Assembly (NCBI RefSeq): GCF_945605565.1
Contig: NZ_OX216966.1
Location: 1,105,001 to 1,169,000, forward strand
Direction: 5' to 3'
Length of the DNA stretch: 64,000 nt
Origin: Paenibacillus dendritiformis
GTDB lineage: Bacteria > Bacillota > Bacilli > Paenibacillales > Paenibacillaceae
Part shown: positions 54,316 to 63,051 of the stretch, one piece after another
Numbering within the stretch: the first letter of the stretch is position 1
How the letters are laid out: the number at the start of each line of letters is the position of its first letter
Position numbers and translations under genes: made by a program
The notes under the pieces: generated by a model
The model's input: only the letters and a program-made list of their open reading frames with translations
Told to the model about the DNA's origin: nothing
The model's database searches: none

Positions 54316-57212
54316 AGGAACAGGGAGCTTGGAAGGTGGAATGCCTCTCCCGCCGGCAGGGCGGATTTCTGCTCCATCACGGGGAGTTCAGACGGGCCCT
54401 GCGGACGTTCAAGCATACGCTGTTTGGCTGGCACCAGCCTTCCTTTTACGGCACGATGCTGGACGAGGCGGAGGAAGGGCGCGTCTCGGGCATTGCCGTC
54501 TCTCCCGTCATGCTCCTGGAGCTGGCGGAAGAGCCGATCTCCGTCCGGTGGGCGGGGATTGCATGGGGAGACAGCTTCCGCATCGCGGCGTCGGCCGCCC
54601 ATATCTATGCGGAAGTGCTGCGGGACGGCCGGTACCGGCCGTCATTTGACTTGTGGAAGCAGGGGAAGCGCGGCTGGGATCTGCAGCTGACGATGGAGGA
54701 GCGCCTGGCTCTGGAAGCGTTGGAGCAAGAGGGGGCCGCCCTCGGGGATCCGGGCCTGGCCCGCTGGTTCGACGACCTGATGGCTGACGCCCAGACCCGC
54801 CGTGACGATCATCCGGACGTATGGCGGATGATCGCGTCTGTGAGGCCGGGCATCGAGACGCTCCGCCTTCCCGAACGGTCTGCGGCCTGGTGGGAGGAGG
54901 CCGACTGGCTCGAGGCGATCGGCTGGGTGAGGGACGAGACGCCGTTCCGCCTCATGCTGCGGCTGGACGAGCCGGAGGAGGAGCGTGCTCCGTGGAGGCT
55001 GCGCGTGCTGCTTCAAGACAAGCAGCAGCCTGCCGTGCAGTTGGCCTGCGCCTATATTCCCGAAGGCCGGGGCTACCGGGCTGCCGCGGCGGAAGGCCAA
55101 TTCCCGGAGGCATGGCAGCCCTATGTTGACAGCCGCGTGCATCATGAGACGGACAAAATCATCCGTCTCCTCCCTTGGCTCGCCCCGGAAGAGGCCGGCG
55201 GCGGGCTGAAGACGCTGCTGACCGAGGCGGAGGCGTGGCGGTTCCTCGCGGAGGGCAGCCTTGTTCTGACCGATGCGGGCATTCTGGTCGCCGTGCCGGC
55301 CTGGTGGCAGCGCGCGCGCCGCTTGCAGACGCGGCTGAAGGCGAAGCTGTCCGGGAACGGCTTCACCGGGACGTCCTATATCGGACTGGAGCAGATGGTG
55401 CAGTTCGACTGGAAGCTCGCCATCGGCGACTCGCAGTTCACGGAGGAGCAATTCCGCGCCCTGCTTGAAGAGGATCGGCGGTTAATTTATCAGGACGGAC
55501 AATGGGTGGCGCTGAACCCGGAGGAAGCCGCGCGGATTCGGCGCATCATGATGAAGGCGGAGCGGGACGGCCTGTCGCTGGGCGAAGTGCTGGAACTGCA
55601 GCTGGCTGCCGAGCGGGAAGTACTGGAAGAGGAGGATCCGCTGGAGCGGGAGGATGCCGTTCGCCTGGAGCTGGAGCTGAACAGCTATCTTCAGACGTTC
55701 ATCGACAAGCTGAAGCATCACGACTCCATTCCGCTGTGCGAACCGCCTGCCGGTCTGCGCGGCGAGCTGCGCAGCTACCAGGTCCAGGGCTTCTCCTGGC
55801 TTGCCTTCATGCGGCGCTTCGGGCTGGGCGCCTGTCTCGCCGACGATATGGGGCTGGGCAAGACGATTCAGTGGATTGCCTATATGCTTCGCATCCAAGA
55901 GGAGGAGCCGGAGAAGGTTCCGTCCCTGCTCATCTGCCCGACCTCGGTGATGGGGAATTGGCAGAAGGAACTGGAGCGCTTTGCGCCGAGCTTGAAGGTG
56001 CATTTGCATTACGGGCTGGATCGGGCCAAGGGAGAAGGCTTTGCCGCTGCGGTCCGGCAGGCGGATGTCGTCATTACGACGTATACGCTGGCGCTCAAGG
56101 ATCGGGAGGAGCTGCGGCAGATCGTCTGGAGCTCCCTCTGTCTCGACGAAGCGCAAAATATCAAGAACCCGTATGCCAAGCAATCGGTGGCCATTCGCAA
56201 GCTGCAGGCCAGACACCGGATCGCCCTGACGGGAACGCCGATCGAGAATCATTTGACCGAGCTGTGGTCCATCTTCGATTTCTTGAACCCGGGCTACCTG
56301 GGGTCGCTTGCCCATTTCCGCCAGACCTACATTCTGCCGATCGAGCGGACTCGCGATAAGGAATGGATGCAGCTGGTGCAGCGGCTGGTGCAGCCGTTCC
56401 TGCTGCGGCGCATGAAGAGCGACCCGGACATCCAGCTCAATCTGCCGGAGAAGCACGAGGCGAAGGTGTATGTTCCGTTGACGGCGGAGCAGGCGTCCTT
56501 GTACGAGCAGACGCTGCAGGATCTGTTCGCGCCGATCGAGCGGATGGAGATGTTGGAGCGGCGCGCTCATATTCTCGCCGCCCTGACGAAGCTGAAGCAG
56601 GTGTGCAATCATCCCGCGATGCTGCGCAAGGAAGGGCCGGCCGGATGGAGGCCGGAACGCTCGGGCAAGCTGGTCCGCCTGCTGGAGATGCTGGAGGAGC
56701 TTCGCTCGGAAGGCGAGCGCTGCCTCATCTTCACGCAGTATGCGGAGACGGGCCGCCTGCTGCAGGCGGTGCTGGAGCGGGAGCTCGGCGAACGGGTGCC
56801 GTTCCTGTACGGCGGCGTGCCGAAGAAGGAGCGGGACCGGATGGTCGAGCAGTTCCAGGAGGAGAGCGCCGCAGGCGCCGAGCGCGCATCGGCCTTCATC
56901 CTCTCGCTGAAGGCCGGGGGCACGGGATTGAATCTGACGGCGGCCAATCATGTGTTCCACTATGATCGGTGGTGGAATCCGGCGGTCGAGAATCAGGCAT
57001 CCGACCGGGCTTACCGCATCGGCCAGACCCGCAACGTTCAGGTGCACAAGCTCATTGCGCTTGGCACGCTGGAGGAGCGGATCGATGATATGATCGAGCA
57101 GAAGCTGCAGCTGAGCGAGCAGGTGATGAGCAGCGGCGACAAATGGATTACGGAAATGTCCACGACGGAGCTGCGCGAGCTGTTCGCCCTGCGGAGTCAT
57201 TGGATGGAATAA
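54312..57212 (+). CDS. SNF2 family DEAD/DEAH helicase
   Basis: 966 residues. An N-terminal region of about 450 residues (bacterial SNF2-associated domain, including the segment near WVALNPEEAARIRRIMM) precedes the ATPase core: motif I LADDMGLGKT (about residue 510), motif II DEAQ (about 613), motif III LTGTPIEN, motif V SLKAGGTGLNLTAAN and motif VI ASDRAYRIGQTR. Such enzymes translocate on DNA and remodel DNA-protein complexes. ATGA overlap with the SWIM gene. Function in the cell unknown; RapA-like or repair roles are guesses. Confidence 0.93.
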   Translation: MKEQGAWKVECLSRRQGGFLLHHGEFRRALRTFKHTLFGWHQPSFYGTMLDEAEEGRVSGIAVSPVMLLELAEEPISVRWAGIAWGDSFRIAASAAHIYAEVLRDGRYRPSFDLWKQGKRGWDLQLTMEERLALEALEQEGAALGDPGLARWFDDLMADAQTRRDDHPDVWRMIASVRPGIETLRLPERSAAWWEEADWLEAIGWVRDETPFRLMLRLDEPEEERAPWRLRVLLQDKQQPAVQLACAYIPEGRGYRAAAAEGQFPEAWQPYVDSRVHHETDKIIRLLPWLAPEEAGGGLKTLLTEAEAWRFLAEGSLVLTDAGILVAVPAWWQRARRLQTRLKAKLSGNGFTGTSYIGLEQMVQFDWKLAIGDSQFTEEQFRALLEEDRRLIYQDGQWVALNPEEAARIRRIMMKAERDGLSLGEVLELQLAAEREVLEEEDPLEREDAVRLELELNSYLQTFIDKLKHHDSIPLCEPPAGLRGELRSYQVQGFSWLAFMRRFGLGACLADDMGLGKTIQWIAYMLRIQEEEPEKVPSLLICPTSVMGNWQKELERFAPSLKVHLHYGLDRAKGEGFAAAVRQADVVITTYTLALKDREELRQIVWSSLCLDEAQNIKNPYAKQSVAIRKLQARHRIALTGTPIENHLTELWSIFDFLNPGYLGSLAHFRQTYILPIERTRDKEWMQLVQRLVQPFLLRRMKSDPDIQLNLPEKHEAKVYVPLTAEQASLYEQTLQDLFAPIERMEMLERRAHILAALTKLKQVCNHPAMLRKEGPAGWRPERSGKLVRLLEMLEELRSEGERCLIFTQYAETGRLLQAVLERELGERVPFLYGGVPKKERDRMVEQFQEESAAGAERASAFILSLKAGGTGLNLTAANHVFHYDRWWNPAVENQASDRAYRIGQTRNVQVHKLIALGTLEERIDDMIEQKLQLSEQVMSSGDKWITEMSTTELRELFALRSHWME

Positions 57213-57215
57213 CGG

Positions 57216-57249
57216 AGGCGTCCCCGCTTAGGAATGGGGGCGCCTTTTT
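57216..57249 (+). terminator. Terminator after the helicase gene
   Basis: AGGCGTCCCC / GGGGGCGCCT with five T. Confidence 0.85.
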
Positions 57250-57303
57250 GGCATTGCACCGCATCCTGGGATGCCCAGTATCCCCCTCATTCCCCTCATA
57301 CTT

Positions 57304-57356
57304 TGCATGCCCTGCATACACTGTATACACTGCATGCCCTGCATGCCCCTCATGCC
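57304..57356. repeat. 9-bp tandem repeats (TGCATGCCC family)
   Basis: Consecutive units TGCATGCCC, TGCATACAC, TGTATACAC, TGCATGCCC, TGCATGCCC and CTCATGCC. Short, non-coding. Confidence 0.7.
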
Positions 57357-57460
57357 TCGCCCAGGAAGAAGCATTCCAATTGCCGTCAGACGGGCCAGCG
57401 GGACAAATCATGCGATTTTACAGTTTTTTATTGTCTCGCGGGGTCTATTTGCGACATTTC

Positions 57461-57590
57461 CTGCAGAAATGCAGGATTTCGCCCCTTTTATCGCAGCCAG
57501 AGCTGCAACGTGTTGAAATTGATGTCATTTTGCAGGATTTGATCTTCGGGGATTTTGGTCGCCGAAAAATTCCTGCACTTTTGCAGCATT
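57461..57590. repeat. CTGCA/TGCAG dyad elements, second cluster
   Basis: Copies at 57460-57480 and 57571-57590 and a half copy at 57527-57540 match the element at 5794-5976 (CCTGCANNNNTGCAGSATT). The shared family in two distant spacers indicates a dispersed repeat. Confidence 0.6.
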
Positions 57591-57773
57591 GGTGGGGCGG
57601 AACGGAGCAGGGGACGTACTTCAAGCCGAGGGCTCGGGAAAAACGCGGCTGGGCTGTCGACCGAACCGCCCTAGATGATGGCTGATTGGCTGGCGCTTTA
57701 GAGTAGGCTGTTGTTTTCCTCCGGCTATCTGCATAACTTTCCTTTTTTTACAAAACCTAAGCGGAGTTCTTGT

Positions 57774-58016
57774 TCACGATCCTGTGGCTCCCGCTCCCGG
57801 ATCTGCTGATCCGTAGCTACCGATGCCGTAGCTACCGATGCCGTAGCTACCGATGCCATAGCTCCCGATGCCGGTCCAGATGCCGGGGTTGCGGATGCCG
57901 GAGTTGCCGGTCCCCGGATCTCCCGATCCCGAGTTGCCGGCCCCCGGATCTCCCGATCCCGAGTTGCCGGTCGCCGGAGCCGGAGCCGGCTCTCCCGATC
58001 CCGGAACTCCCGGTCG
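57774..58016 (-). other. Start-less Gly-rich open frame over tandem repeats
   Basis: Read on the minus strand this stretch encodes GNSGSGDPGAG and GNSGSGDPGTG, then four GIGSY units, ending GSADPGAGATGS and TGA. It looks like a Gly/Ser-rich structural protein tail, but it is closed upstream by TGA at 58017-58019 and has no start codon inside. It could be the 3' end of a frameshifted gene or simply repeat DNA (30-bp and 15-bp units). Bases 57591-57773 hold nothing recognised. Confidence 0.4.
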
Positions 58017-58125
58017 TCAGGGCCACCGATGCAGCCGCAACAGGGGAAGCCGGCTTGGGAGCGCCCTCAAGGGACAAGTAGGAGGGGGACAAGTAAGAGA
58101 GGGTCGAGTAAAAGGAGGATGCAGG

Positions 58126-58803
58126 ATGTGCAGAAGGTTCTCGCTCACGGCCGATTTGCCGGACATCATTCAACAATTTGAGGTCGACAAGGTCATGATT
58201 CATTACCGGCACCGCTATAATATCAGCCCCACCCAGACCGTTCCCGTCGTGCTGCAGCGGCATGGCGTGCGGGTGCTGGACGAATACCGCTGGGGAATGG
58301 TTCCGTTCTGGGGCAAAGACTCCTTGAATGCGGACATTTATTCCGTTCAGGGCAATCCGGCCTATTGGAAGGTTGTCGAGCGCCAACGCTGCATTATCCC
58401 GTGCAGCGGCTTCTATTATTGGCGGCGGGAAGGGAAGAAGAGCTTCCCTGTCCGGACGGTGCTCGGCGGCAAGGACGTATTCGGCGTGGCAGGGCTGTAT
58501 GAGCAGTGGAAGGATGCCAAGGGGCGGGCCCATTCCACCTGCACGCTCGTTATGACGCGGGCCAACGATCTGGTGGCAGAGTTCGATGGTCGAATGCCGG
58601 CCATTCTGGAGCGGGAGGCGATCGACGCGTGGCTCAATCCGGCCGTGACCGAGGTCGAAGCGCTGGCCCGGCTCCTGGTGCCGTATGATCCCGCGCGCAT
58701 GACGGCCTATCCTGTCACCGTCCTCGTCAATAACGAGGAGTACGAGACGTCGGATTGCATTAAGGAAGCGACGGATTTGAAATACGCCTACGTGAAGCCG
58801 TAA
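58126..58803 (+). CDS. SRAP domain protein (YedK/HMCES family) with substituted catalytic positions
   Basis: 225 residues. Starts MCRRFSLTADLPDIIQQF: Cys2 is the residue that cross-links to abasic sites in this family. The fold is otherwise clear (NISPTQTVPVV, RWG-like EYRWGMVPFWGK, SLNADI carrying the conserved Asn). The FYEW motif with catalytic Glu is FYYW here, and the usual IHDRMP His is Phe (EFDGRMPAIL). AAAAGGAGG precedes the ATG by seven bases. Longer in-frame ORF upstream crosses repeats and is not coding. Confidence 0.88.
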   Translation: MCRRFSLTADLPDIIQQFEVDKVMIHYRHRYNISPTQTVPVVLQRHGVRVLDEYRWGMVPFWGKDSLNADIYSVQGNPAYWKVVERQRCIIPCSGFYYWRREGKKSFPVRTVLGGKDVFGVAGLYEQWKDAKGRAHSTCTLVMTRANDLVAEFDGRMPAILEREAIDAWLNPAVTEVEALARLLVPYDPARMTAYPVTVLVNNEEYETSDCIKEATDLKYAYVKP

Positions 58804-59002
58804 CTTCGGACCCGGCTCCGCTCAGCGGGAAAATTCCGCCGCGCTTCAGAGCCAGTACCGCTCAGCAGAAGTGGTTCGGTCCATCCGGACGCTGCTCTGT
58901 CCGGTTCTTGTTCGGTGCGTGCTTCCGGATGACGCGTCTGTCCGATGGCATGGAATATGCTATCATAGCGACAGGAGAAGAACAGGGAGAGGAGCGGAAG
59001 GG

Positions 59003-59734
59003 ATGGAGCGAGAAGAGGACATAAGAAGTCAGGTCGATGCAGCAGGCAACGCCGGATATACGATATTTCGCCCGTTGGAGCCCGGGGAGCGGTTGCCACG
59101 GTCCCTCTACCGGATGGACGCCGTGTCGCTGGCGCAGGCCTTGCTCGGCATGGTGCTCGTCCGGCGCTCGGCGGCAGGCATCATTCGCAGCCGGATCGTG
59201 GAGACGGAGGCCTATGTGGGCCCCGAGGACAAGGGCTGCCACGCTTACGGCGGTTTGCGGACCGCCCGGACGGAGCCGATGTTCGCGGATGGCGGAACTT
59301 CGTATGTCTATTTTATTTATGGCATGTATCATTGCCTGAATGTGGTCGCGGAGCAGAAGGACAAGCCGGAGGCGGTGCTTATTCGGGCTGTGGCCCCCTG
59401 CACGCCGGAGGACGAAGCGAGGATGCGCTCGTTCCGCGCGATCCGATCCCGCAAGCCGGCCGACCTGTGCAACGGCCCCGGCAAGCTCTGTATGGCGCTC
59501 AATATCGATAAGAGCTGCAATGCCCTGGATTTGACGGTCAGCGAGGAACTGTGGCTCGAAGCGGGGGTCTGCCCGGGCGCGGATGGCATCGTGGCCGCCC
59601 CGCGCATCAATATTCCGTATGCGGAAGAGTTCGCAGACAAGCTGTGGCGTTATTACATACAGGGCGATCCCTATGTCTCCGTTGTTGATAAGGAGGCCGT
59701 GCCGCTGTGGAAGGCGATGCAGGCGGAGCGGTAG
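59003..59734 (+). CDS. 3-methyladenine DNA glycosylase (AAG/MPG family)
   Basis: 243 residues. Matches the AAG fold: RIVETEAYVGPEDKGCHAYG carries the catalytic Glu, followed by RTEPMF, SYVYFIYGMYHCLNVV and a late NGPGKLCMALNID segment. Excises alkylated purines in base excision repair. AGGAG lies eight bases before the ATG. The SRAP gene upstream would protect abasic sites this enzyme creates, but the two are 200 bases apart. Confidence 0.92.
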   Translation: MEREEDIRSQVDAAGNAGYTIFRPLEPGERLPRSLYRMDAVSLAQALLGMVLVRRSAAGIIRSRIVETEAYVGPEDKGCHAYGGLRTARTEPMFADGGTSYVYFIYGMYHCLNVVAEQKDKPEAVLIRAVAPCTPEDEARMRSFRAIRSRKPADLCNGPGKLCMALNIDKSCNALDLTVSEELWLEAGVCPGADGIVAAPRINIPYAEEFADKLWRYYIQGDPYVSVVDKEAVPLWKAMQAER

Positions 59735-59835
59735 AAAGCCTGCTGGAATAAGCCGCTCGCCGGGCAGGGGGCCAGGAACGGCGGTTTGTTTCCAGCGGAT
59801 GAAGACGCTGTGGACTGCAGGGGCACATGGAATAG

Positions 59836-59874
59836 AACCGTCAGGAGAGAGTCCCTCGTTCCTGGCGGTTTTGT
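59836..59874 (+). terminator. Intrinsic terminator
   Basis: AACCGTCAGGA / TCCTGGCGGTT (11 bp, one G-T pair) and TTTTG. Confidence 0.85.
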
Positions 59875-59969
59875 GCTGTATAACGAGATAAAACGGAAAC
59901 TGGGAGATAATGAATACGAGCCCTGCTTGGCAGCGGATAAAGAGCGACTCGCCTAAAATAAATTAATAG

Positions 59970-60052
59970 TCAAACAATCGCTTGAATATTAGAGGGAGAT
60001 CGGATATAGTACAGATAAGGACATATTCAATCATTCGTTTGATTGTTTGAAG
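59970..60052 (+). promoter_or_regulatory. Promoter with two ArsR/CadC-type operators
   Basis: TTGAAT (59982-59987), 17-base spacer, TATAGT (60005-60010). Operator-like TCAAACAATCGCTTGA (59970-59985) covers the -35; a second, TTCAATCATTCGTTTGATTG within 60026-60052, follows the start region and carries a CAATCA/TGATTG dyad. Both resemble the TCAA...TTGA dyads bound by CadC/CzrA proteins. Confidence 0.65.
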
Positions 60053-60127
60053 AGTGCTCCATTTTTACTTATCCTTAACGATTTCATGTTCTATATTGAG
60101 CCCCACATAACGAAATGGAATGGAGTG

Positions 60128-60574
60128 ATGAACTTGTTGGAAGAGAAGCGGCAGCAGGCCGATATGAATGGCTCCGGAACAAGCAAAGACGACGTGTGCG
60201 ATATTGTATGCTATGACGCGGAGAAGATTCGGCAGCTGCAAGGACGCGTACAGGAGGATGAGGTTCAAGGGATGGCGCAGATGTTCAAGGCGCTGTCCGA
60301 TCCGACGCGGATGAAGATGGCGTGGCTGCTGGATGAGGGCGGCGAGCTGTGCGTATGCGACATGTCTATTCTGACGAAGCAGTCGATTGCGACCACGTCG
60401 CATCATTTGCGCTTGATGAAGTCGCTGGGGATCGCGACCTCGCGCAAGGAAGGGAAGAATGTCTTTTATTCCCTGGCCGACCACCATATTCGGACCTTAA
60501 TTCGCATGACATTGGAGCATATGAGGGAGGAACATTGCCATGAAGACACAGGAGCGGGAGAGAACAGAAGTTGA
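60128..60574 (+). CDS. cadC: CadC-type ArsR family metal-responsive repressor
   Basis: 148 residues. Winged HTH ([20 protein letters not shown]). The N-terminal segment [20 protein letters not shown] and the internal ELCVCD box carry the four-Cys (Cys near 22, 26 and CVC) metal-sensing set of CadC. Metal binding releases the repressor from DNA and derepresses the ATPase gene. The start ATG at 60128 is close to GGAG; a TTG at 60134 fits the spacing better and cannot be excluded. Overlaps cadA by 35 bases. Confidence 0.9.
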   Translation: MNLLEEKRQQADMNGSGTSKDDVCDIVCYDAEKIRQLQGRVQEDEVQGMAQMFKALSDPTRMKMAWLLDEGGELCVCDMSILTKQSIATTSHHLRLMKSLGIATSRKEGKNVFYSLADHHIRTLIRMTLEHMREEHCHEDTGAGENRS

Positions 60575-62816
60575 CGAACGCGTTGTCTATAAAGTGCAAG
60601 GGCTGTCTTGCGCCAATTGTGCGGCCGGGCTGCAGGAGGAGATCCGCCGGCTGGAGTTCGGAGAAGACACCGTTCTTAGCTATAACAGCTCGACCTTGAA
60701 AATGCATCGGCGCGTTGATGTGGATAAGGTGCGGCGCATCCTTCGTTCGGACGGAGCGCGATTGGTGGAAGCGTCGCAAGCGGCCGGAGCGGCAGCCGCA
60801 GGCGGGCATGCCCATGGCCATTCGCATGGCGAAGGCTGCTGCTCCGACGGAGCGCACAGCCATGAGCATGGACATCACGATGCGGAAGGACACGGCCATG
60901 GCCATGATCACAGCCACGGCAATATGAATCGGATGAAATGGTTTCTCGGCATTTCCGGCGCCTTGTACTTATCGACCTTCGTACTGGACGGCCGCCTGCC
61001 GGCTCCCGTCCTCATTGTCATCTATCTGGCTGCGATGGCGCTTAGCGGCTACGTTACTTTTTTGAAGGGTGCCCGCAATCTGCTGCGGTTGCGCTTTACG
61101 ATGGATACGCTGATGACGGTTGCGCTGACCGGGGCGGTGCTCATCGGAGAATGGAAGGAAGCGACGCTGGTTGCGATTCTGTTCGGACTGAATGAGATGC
61201 TGGAAGGCTACGGCATGGAACGGGCCCGCCGTTCCATGGAGACCCTGCTTGCCGTCGCTCCGAAGGAAGCGACCGTCATCCGGAATGAGCAGACCGTGTC
61301 GATTCCGATCGAGCAGTTGGTCGTTGGCGATATCGTACTCGTCCGCCCGGGCGAGAAGATTCCGTCCGACGGGACGGTCATGGAAGGACGCAGCGCCGTC
61401 GATGAAGCGGCGATTACGGGTGAATCGCTTCCCGTCGCGAAGGAAGTCCAGGACACCGTATTCGGCGGCAGCGTGAATACGGACGGGGTCCTGAAGGTGC
61501 GAATCGACAAGGCGTACGAGGATTCGTCGCTTGCCAAGATTTTGCACCTCGTGCAGGAGGCGCAGGACACGAAGACGCCGACGGAGCTGTTCATCGACCG
61601 CTTCGCCAAGGTGTACACCCCGATTATTATGGTTGTCGCGGCGCTTGTCATCGTAATCCCGCCCCTGTTCTTCGACGGGGATTGGTATAAATGGCTGTAT
61701 CAAGGCTTGGCGGTTTTGATTGTCGGCTGTCCGTGCGCCCTGGTGCTGTCGTCGCCGATCGCTATTGTCAGCGGCATTACCCGGAACGCTCGCAACGGGA
61801 TTCTCGTCAAAGGCGGCGTACATCTGGAGCAGCTTGGCAAGATCGAAGCGCTGGCCTTCGACAAGACCGGGACGCTGACCAAAGGCGAACCGGCCGTGCA
61901 CGAGGAGGCCGTCTACGATGCCGGCCGTTTCTACCGGATTGCCGGCGCGGTCGAGCAGGCTTCGCTTCACCCGTTGGCGAAGGCGATTATACGCCATCTG
62001 GGAGCGAAGCGGGAGACGGCATTCGAAGAGCCGTCGGAGAGCGAGACTGTGCCCGGAGAAGGCATCCGGGCGGTTGTCGGCGGTTCCGCGTATTGGGTAG
62101 GCAGCGAGCGTGTGCTGGACATCGTCCAGGCGAGCGGATCGGCTGCCGAGCGCATCCGGCAGGCCCGGGACGAAGCCGAACGCATGAAGGCGAAGGGCTT
62201 GACCCTGGTCGCCGTCGTCTCGGAGCAGGACGGGGAGCCGCTTGGCCTGTTCGGGCTCGCGGACGAGATTCGTCCGGAGAGCCGCGCTACCGTGGCTGCG
62301 CTGCATGAAGCCGGCGTGAAGCATACGGTGATGCTGACGGGCGACCACGCCCAATCGGCGAAGCAGGTCGCGGATGCGGTTGGCGTGACCGACTGGTTCG
62401 CGCAGCTGCTGCCGCAGCAGAAGGTCGGCAAGATCAAGGAGCTGGCCTCGAAGTACAAGGTCGCCATGGTTGGCGACGGCATCAACGATGCGCCAGCGCT
62501 CGCATCCGCCCAACTGGGCATCGCTATGGGCAAAGGTACCGATAGCGCCGTCGAGACGGCCGATATCGTGCTGATGCAGGATCACCTCGGCAAGCTGCCG
62601 AATGCAATCCGGATCTCGAAGCACGTCAACCGGATTATTCGCTGGAATATCGGCATCGCGCTCGGCTTGAAGATTGCGGCGCTGTTGCTTACGATTCCAG
62701 GGCTGCTCACGCTGTGGATCGCCATTCTTTCCGATATGGGAGCGACCATTCTCGTCACATTGTTGGGCTTGACCATTCTGCTCGGCAAAGATAAAGACGT
62801 GGCCGGCGTCAAATAA
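60540..62816 (+). CDS. cadA: P1B-type heavy metal-transporting ATPase (Zn/Cd/Co)
   Basis: 758 residues. N-terminal HMA domain with [11 protein letters not shown] (Cys24, Cys27), a strongly His-rich linker (about 90-127; repeated HGHxH), eight membrane helices with the ion-binding CPC in [12 protein letters not shown] (near 397), phosphorylation DKTGTLT (Asp441), TGES actuator motif and [10 protein letters not shown] hinge. CPC plus the DxGA near the end (SDMGATILV) is typical of CadA/ZntA, exporting Zn2+, Cd2+ or Pb2+. AGGGAGGAAC precedes the ATG. Confidence 0.93.
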   Translation: MKTQERERTEVDERVVYKVQGLSCANCAAGLQEEIRRLEFGEDTVLSYNSSTLKMHRRVDVDKVRRILRSDGARLVEASQAAGAAAAGGHAHGHSHGEGCCSDGAHSHEHGHHDAEGHGHGHDHSHGNMNRMKWFLGISGALYLSTFVLDGRLPAPVLIVIYLAAMALSGYVTFLKGARNLLRLRFTMDTLMTVALTGAVLIGEWKEATLVAILFGLNEMLEGYGMERARRSMETLLAVAPKEATVIRNEQTVSIPIEQLVVGDIVLVRPGEKIPSDGTVMEGRSAVDEAAITGESLPVAKEVQDTVFGGSVNTDGVLKVRIDKAYEDSSLAKILHLVQEAQDTKTPTELFIDRFAKVYTPIIMVVAALVIVIPPLFFDGDWYKWLYQGLAVLIVGCPCALVLSSPIAIVSGITRNARNGILVKGGVHLEQLGKIEALAFDKTGTLTKGEPAVHEEAVYDAGRFYRIAGAVEQASLHPLAKAIIRHLGAKRETAFEEPSESETVPGEGIRAVVGGSAYWVGSERVLDIVQASGSAAERIRQARDEAERMKAKGLTLVAVVSEQDGEPLGLFGLADEIRPESRATVAALHEAGVKHTVMLTGDHAQSAKQVADAVGVTDWFAQLLPQQKVGKIKELASKYKVAMVGDGINDAPALASAQLGIAMGKGTDSAVETADIVLMQDHLGKLPNAIRISKHVNRIIRWNIGIALGLKIAALLLTIPGLLTLWIAILSDMGATILVTLLGLTILLGKDKDVAGVK

Positions 62817-62844
62817 AACCGAATTTGCCATTACGATATATTCA

Positions 62845-62893
62845 GACCTTCCCTTGACGTCTCCGGAAGAGACGCGAGGGGAGGTCATTTTTT
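62845..62893 (+). terminator. Terminator of the cadCA operon
   Basis: GACCTTCCCT.../...AGGGGAGGTC with inner CGTCTC/GAGACG and six T. Confidence 0.85.
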
Positions 62894-63051
62894 GGCGTTG
62901 GGGCACAGCTGGTTGGAAGGGCGGAGCATACAAGGGTAAGGAAGGGCAGGCCAAGCGGTACCGGAACATGCTGCTGGAGACAGGATCGTGTAAATGGAGA
63001 CAACTATGGAAATAACTTTACAGAATGTATGAAGAGAGGAGTGGGTATACA

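Noticed and set aside
52669..57212. Claiming a complete anti-phage defence system around the SNF2 gene
   Set aside because: Neighbours are germination and DNA repair genes; no nuclease, methylase or other defence component is present.
57847..58533. 228-residue minus-strand frame opposite the SRAP gene
   Set aside because: Mostly antisense to a well-supported SRAP gene with no homology or start signals.
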